This document shows, in pieces, positions 6,997 to 7,076 of a DNA stretch of 7,076 nucleotides (position 1 is its first letter; the number at the start of each line of letters is the position of its first letter). This DNA comes from Pseudomonadota bacterium (lineage in GTDB: Bacteria > Myxococcota_A > UBA796 > SXON01). The stretch is taken from assembly GCA_005776735.1 (NCBI GenBank), contig SXOM01000058.1, positions 1 through 7,076 of the forward strand, written 5' to 3'. Position numbers and translations under genes: made by a program. The notes under the pieces were generated by a model. That model was not told the DNA's origin. It saw only the letters and a list, made by a program, of their open reading frames with translations, and searched no databases.

Positions 6997-7076
6997 CGTC
7001 AACGCGGGTACGGTCCTGGGCGGCGCGGCGGGACCGGGCTCGACGCGCGACGAGCCTGGACCGCGCCGCGCGCCGC

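Overview
The window is very GC-rich (roughly 70% by eye) bacterial DNA carrying a compact haem-biosynthesis operon. All six genes lie on the minus strand, so transcription runs from right to left: hemN, hemY, hemA, hemC, hemL, hemH. Together they fill bases 58 to 6942 with no intergenic gap. The organism cannot be named from the sequence. Using HemA plus HemL means 5-aminolevulinate is made by the C5 route from glutamyl-tRNA. The ferrochelatase has an internal cysteine-rich insert of a kind I recall from myxobacterial or bdellovibrio-like lineages. That and the GC content loosely suggest such a bacterium, but this is only a guess.

Layout from transcription start to end: about 134 bases upstream of hemN hold a small perfect inverted repeat and two TTGAC pentamers, but no convincing promoter. 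Next come hemN (oxygen-independent coproporphyrinogen III dehydrogenase), hemY (FAD-dependent protoporphyrinogen oxidase), hemA (a divergent glutamyl-tRNA reductase), hemC (hydroxymethylbilane synthase), hemL (glutamate-1-semialdehyde aminomutase) and hemH (ferrochelatase). The last 57 bases of the window hold no gene, but a GGAGG at its very edge suggests another gene may start just outside.

Every junction overlaps: GTGA at hemN/hemY, ATGA at hemY/hemA, hemA/hemC and hemL/hemH, and 17 bases at hemC/hemL. This points to one transcript with coupled translation. HemA and HemL make 5-aminolevulinate, HemC makes hydroxymethylbilane, and HemN, HemY and HemH carry out the last three steps to protohaem. 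HemB, HemD and HemE are not here and must be encoded elsewhere if the pathway is complete.

I see no mobile element, CRISPR array, RNA gene or novel multi-gene system. The most notable point is HemA: it keeps the nucleophilic cysteine but has lost several neighbouring residues that are otherwise nearly invariant in glutamyl-tRNA reductases.
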